Assembly (NCBI GenBank): GCA_016185815.1
Contig: JACPMT010000052.1
Span: 1 to 24,464, forward strand
Direction of reading: 5' to 3'
Source: Candidatus Woesearchaeota archaeon
Lineage (GTDB): Archaea > Nanobdellota > Nanobdellia > Woesearchaeales > GW2011-AR4
Length of the DNA: 24,464 bases
The position numbers were made by a program, and so were the translations under genes. Shown here one piece after another: positions 21,771 through 24,464 of this stretch. Each line of letters starts with the position of its first letter. The stretch's first letter is position 1. Under the pieces are notes generated by a model, which was not told the origin of the DNA, searched no databases, and saw only the letters and a program-made list of their open reading frames with translations.

Positions 21771-22337
21771 ATGACTGTTCAGAATATTTTAGAAATCAGA
21801 AAGGGTATGAAGGAAAGGAAGCCTGATTTCATCAGGCAGGACAATCCAAAAAGGATGAAAGTCAATGACAAATGGAGAAAGCCCAAAGGCATACACTCAA
21901 AAATAAGGCACAAGTTCAAGGGAAGAAGGAAGATGCCATCGCCAGGCTACAAATCACCAAAAAAAGCAAAAGGATTGCATTCTTCCGGACAAATGATTGC
22001 CGGCGTATCATCAATGAGTGACCTTATAAAAATAAGAAAAGAAAGTGAAGGGGCAGTCATTGCCAAAAGCGTAGGAATGAAAAAAAGGCTTGAAATACTA
22101 AAAAGGGCAAGAGAGCTCAACATCAATATCCTTAATCTGAATGTTGATGAGCAAATCAAAAAGATCGAAGATTTTATCAGCTCCAAAAAGAAGAAGGCAA
22201 CTGCCGAAGTAAAAAAAGCCGAAGCAGGTGCAAAAGAAGAAGCAGAAAAACCAAAAGAAAAAGCCGAGTTAAGCGACAAAGACAAAAAAGAGATTGAGAA
22301 GAAAGAGCAGGATAAAATCCTGACAAAAAGGACATAA
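21771..22337 (+). CDS. rpl32e: 50S ribosomal protein eL32 with long charged C-terminal tail
   Basis: eL32 is found only in archaea and eukaryotes. The core (about residues 15-140) has FIRQDNPKRMKVNDKWRKPKG, IHSKIRHKFKGRRKMPSPGY, and AVIAKSVGMKKRLEILKRARELNINILN. The last 45-50 residues form a Lys/Glu/Ala-rich tail (KKAEAGAKEEAEKPKEKAEL) with no counterpart in the family's usual length of about 130-140 aa. It is 2 bp from eL19. Confidence 0.94.
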   Translation: MTVQNILEIRKGMKERKPDFIRQDNPKRMKVNDKWRKPKGIHSKIRHKFKGRRKMPSPGYKSPKKAKGLHSSGQMIAGVSSMSDLIKIRKESEGAVIAKSVGMKKRLEILKRARELNINILNLNVDEQIKKIEDFISSKKKKATAEVKKAEAGAKEEAEKPKEKAELSDKDKKEIEKKEQDKILTKRT

Positions 22338-22339
22338 AA

Positions 22340-22786
22340 ATGCTCAATGTACAAAGAAGATTAGCGGCGCAGATTTTGAAATGCGGCGAGAACAGGGTGA
22401 GGTTTGATCCTGACAGGCTGGAAGATATAAAAGAAGCGATAACAAAGACCGATATAAGGTCATTAATAGGCGAGGGGGCGATATCAGAAAAAAGGCTGCT
22501 GAACACATCAAGGTACTGGGCAAGAAAGAGGAAGGAGCAAAAAAGCCACGGCAAACAAAAGGGCTTCGGCTCAAGGAAAGGAAAAAAAACAGCAAGGCTG
22601 AACCCAAAAAGGACATGGATGAACAAGATAAGGCTTCAAAGAAACTTTATCAAGTCATTAAGAGACAAAAGCATGATCACAAGCGCAGCTTACCACGAGC
22701 TATATATGAAAAGCAAAAGCGGATTTTTCAGAAGCTCGAGGCACTTGAAACTGTACACTGAGGAGCGAGGTTTAATTAAAAAATGA
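22340..22786 (+). CDS. rpl19e: 50S ribosomal protein eL19
   Basis: eL19 is an archaeal/eukaryotic protein that can bridge subunits. The 148-aa protein starts with LNVQRRLAAQILKCGENRV and has AITKTDIRSLIGEGAI, the basic region RKRKEQKSHGKQKGFGSRKGKK, and a helical C-terminus (YHELYMKSKSGFFRSSRHLKLYTEE). Its stop overlaps the uL18 start (ATGA). Confidence 0.96.
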   Translation: MLNVQRRLAAQILKCGENRVRFDPDRLEDIKEAITKTDIRSLIGEGAISEKRLLNTSRYWARKRKEQKSHGKQKGFGSRKGKKTARLNPKRTWMNKIRLQRNFIKSLRDKSMITSAAYHELYMKSKSGFFRSSRHLKLYTEERGLIKK

Positions 22787-23361
22787 GAGAAAATAATGTT
22801 TTTAATGTTCCATTCCGAAGGAAGAGGCAGGGAAGAACCTATTACAAGAAAAGGTTGAGAATATTAATGTCCAATAAATTTAGATTTGTGATCAGAAGCT
22901 CATTAAAGAACTTTCAGGCGTCAGTTATTGCGTACAGCACAAAAGGCGACAAGGTACTTTTTACGATCGGCTCAAAGGAATTAACCAAGCTCGGCTGGAA
23001 AGGAGATAACGGAAACCTGCCAAGCGCATACCTCATAGGAGCCCTTGCAGGAAAAAAAGCGCTTGAAAGAGGCATAAAAGATGCTGTGCTCGACCTGGGA
23101 TACAATAAGCCAACAAAGGGCTCGAGACTGTATGCTGCGCTTGCAGGCGCAATTGACACTGGGCTGAAAATCCCATTCAATCCGGAGATACTTCCCCCAA
23201 AAGACAGGATTTCAGGAGAGCATATCGCAAAATACGCGCAGTACCTGGAGAAAGATGAACAGGTCTACAAAAAACAGTTTTCCAATTACATAAAAAAAGG
23301 AATCAATCCGGCAGATATAGTGAGGCATTTTAATGAGATAAAGGTAAAAATATATGGCTAA
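22783..23361 (+). CDS. rpl18: 50S ribosomal protein uL18
   Basis: uL18 binds 5S rRNA in the central protuberance. The 192-aa protein has the archaeal layout: VPFRRKRQGRTYYKKRLRIL, then KFRFVIRSSLKNFQASVIAY, the core LGWKGDNGNLPSAYLIGALAGKKAL, and DTGLKIPFNPEILPPKDRISGEHI. Its last 8 bp overlap the uS5 start, supporting coupled translation. Confidence 0.96.
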   Translation: MRENNVFNVPFRRKRQGRTYYKKRLRILMSNKFRFVIRSSLKNFQASVIAYSTKGDKVLFTIGSKELTKLGWKGDNGNLPSAYLIGALAGKKALERGIKDAVLDLGYNKPTKGSRLYAALAGAIDTGLKIPFNPEILPPKDRISGEHIAKYAQYLEKDEQVYKKQFSNYIKKGINPADIVRHFNEIKVKIYG

Positions 23362-24238
23362 GAAAAAAACAGAAGAAAAAACTGAAATAAAAGAAGAGAA
23401 AGGTATAGAGAAAACTGAAGATATGCAGGATGAGGAAGCATTAATCGAGAAACCAAAGGAAGGACTGGCAGTCGAGCTAGGAGAGGTAAAAGAGCTTGAA
23501 GAAGAGATAGTCGAGGAAGTAAAAAAGAAAGGGGCTTTTGAAAAAGAGGCATGGAAGCCAAAAACGTCATTGGGCATAAGTGTAAAGAATGGGGTTATCA
23601 ATAATATTTCATATGTGCTTGACCAGAGAATAAAGATACTTGAACCGGAAATAGTGGATGCTCTGCTGCCGAATCTCTCGACTGAGTTATTGATGGTAGG
23701 ACAGGCAAAAGGAAAATTCGGGGGCGGCCAGAAAAGAGTGTTCAAGCAAACCCAAAAAAAGACTCAGGAAGGCAACAAGCCCAATTTCGGCACTTTCGCA
23801 GTTGTAGGAAACGAAGACGGCTATGTCGGAATTGGCTACGGAAAATCAAAAGAAACAGTTCCTGCAAGGGAAAAGGCCATTAGGCATGCAAAGTTAAATG
23901 TGATAAAAATAAGGAGAGGATGCGGCAACTGGAGATGCGGCTGCGGAGATGCGCACACAGTTCCTTTTAAGGTAAGCGGGAAATATGGTTCAGTGGAAAT
24001 TACATTGATACCAGCTCCAAAAGGAACTGGGCTGAAAGTTGAGAAGGAGTGCCAGAAAATCCTGAAACTAGCCGGCATCAAGGACGTCTGGTCAAGGACA
24101 GAAGGCCAGACAAGGAGCAAGCTTAATCTATTGTGTGCGTGCTTTGAGGCCCTTAAAAATCTGATGCAATTTAATCTAAGCCAGAAGAACGAGGAAACAT
24201 TAAGCATTATCGAGGGCTCGTCAAAAGGAGTCATGTAA
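23354..24238 (+). CDS. rps5: 30S ribosomal protein uS5 with acidic N-terminal extension
   Basis: uS5 acts in decoding fidelity and mRNA unwinding at the entry channel. The core starts near residue 65 (WKPKTSLGISVKNG) and includes LLMVGQAKGKFGGGQKRVFKQTQKK, FGTFAVVGNEDGYVGIGYGK, AIRHAKLNVIKIRRGCGNWRCGCG and ITLIPAPKGTGLKVEKECQKILKLAGIKDV. The first 60 or so residues are a Lys/Glu-rich extension (KKTEEKTEIKEEKGIEKTED) not usual for archaeal uS5. ATG 23354 overlaps uL18 by 8 bp. A shorter start inside the core is possible but no ATG fits better. Confidence 0.95.
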   Translation: MAKKKTEEKTEIKEEKGIEKTEDMQDEEALIEKPKEGLAVELGEVKELEEEIVEEVKKKGAFEKEAWKPKTSLGISVKNGVINNISYVLDQRIKILEPEIVDALLPNLSTELLMVGQAKGKFGGGQKRVFKQTQKKTQEGNKPNFGTFAVVGNEDGYVGIGYGKSKETVPAREKAIRHAKLNVIKIRRGCGNWRCGCGDAHTVPFKVSGKYGSVEITLIPAPKGTGLKVEKECQKILKLAGIKDVWSRTEGQTRSKLNLLCACFEALKNLMQFNLSQKNEETLSIIEGSSKGVM

Positions 24239-24239
24239 A

Positions 24240-24464
24240 ATGGAGCAGCAGACAGCAAAAATAAATTCTGCCAAAAAATTGGCAGCGATAAGGGTAAGAG
24301 GATTAACCGGGATAAGGACGAAGACAGAGGATAATCTAAGGATGCTAAGGCTGTACAAAAAAAATTACTGCTGCGTGGTCCCAGACACGCCAGTATATGC
24401 AGGTATGCTGAAGAGCGCAAAAGATTATATCACATGGGGGGAGATTGATGATGAAACTTTCAAA
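24240..24464 (+). CDS. rpl30: 50S ribosomal protein uL30, N-terminal part (cut by window edge)
   Basis: The frame opens at ATG 24240, one base after the uS5 stop, and runs off the right edge after 75 codons. It reads KLAAIRVRGLTGIRTKTEDN, LRMLRLYKKNYCCVVPDTPV and YAGMLKSAKDYITWGEIDDE, the archaeal uL30 pattern. It is the expected gene after uS5 and should be followed by uL15 and secY outside the window. Confidence 0.94.
   Translation, partial: MEQQTAKINSAKKLAAIRVRGLTGIRTKTEDNLRMLRLYKKNYCCVVPDTPVYAGMLKSAKDYITWGEIDDETFK

Noticed and set aside
1..24464. CRISPR array, transposon or IS element
   Set aside because: No regularly spaced direct repeats, no transposase-like frame and no terminal inverted repeats around the AT-rich genes were seen.

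Overview
The window is archaeal chromosome. It carries a complete PolD polymerase (DP1 and DP2), Orc1/Cdc6, MCM, an RPA32-like protein, aIF2-beta, and a ribosomal-protein operon in archaeal order with archaea/eukaryote-only members (eS4, eL32, eL19, SUI1). Moderate base composition, very tight gene packing, mostly leaderless-type promoters, and the SpoIIM, LemA and TrmB-like neighbours suggest a DPANN-type archaeon, perhaps near Woesearchaeota or Pacearchaeota. That placement is inference; the archaeal assignment is firm.

Left part (1-5610). The C-terminal part of MCM runs in from the left edge. It is followed by an unrecognised, AT-rich 526-aa protein, an RPA32-like protein, a SpoIIM-family membrane protein on the minus strand, and aIF2-beta. 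A small AT-rich block follows, with LemA, an 88-aa protein and a 71-aa membrane protein. The composition of the 526-aa gene and of this block differs from the rest, so both look like insertions into an older set of replication and translation genes.

Middle (5624-12108). A minus-strand operon reads cdc6, polD small subunit (DP1), polD large subunit (DP2). Its junctions are coupled (stop, one base, ATG). A run of ten A residues just after the coupled DP1 start puts the first residues of DP1 out of frame with the rest. Upstream of cdc6 lies a 275-bp gap that looks like the replication origin: a near-canonical ORB, a degenerate inverted ORB about 100 bp away, and an AT-rich tract between them. 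The tract is centred near a perfect 22-bp palindrome and shows a sharp switch from C-free to G-free sequence.

Right part (12109-24464). A TrmB-like regulator is transcribed away from the origin. After a 270-bp leader rich in hairpins comes a plus-strand operon of ribosomal proteins: uL3, uL4, uL23, uL2, uS19, uL22, uS3 fused to uL29, SUI1/aIF1, uS17, uL14, uL24, eS4, uL5, uS14, uS8, uL6, eL32, eL19, uL18, uS5 and uL30 (cut by the right edge). Most genes overlap by ATGA or are 0-20 bp apart.

Together, the window places the initiator, helicase, single-strand binding protein and replicative polymerase within 12 kb of the presumed origin. The translation operon starts about 1 kb on the other side and is transcribed away from the origin, co-directional with the leaving fork.
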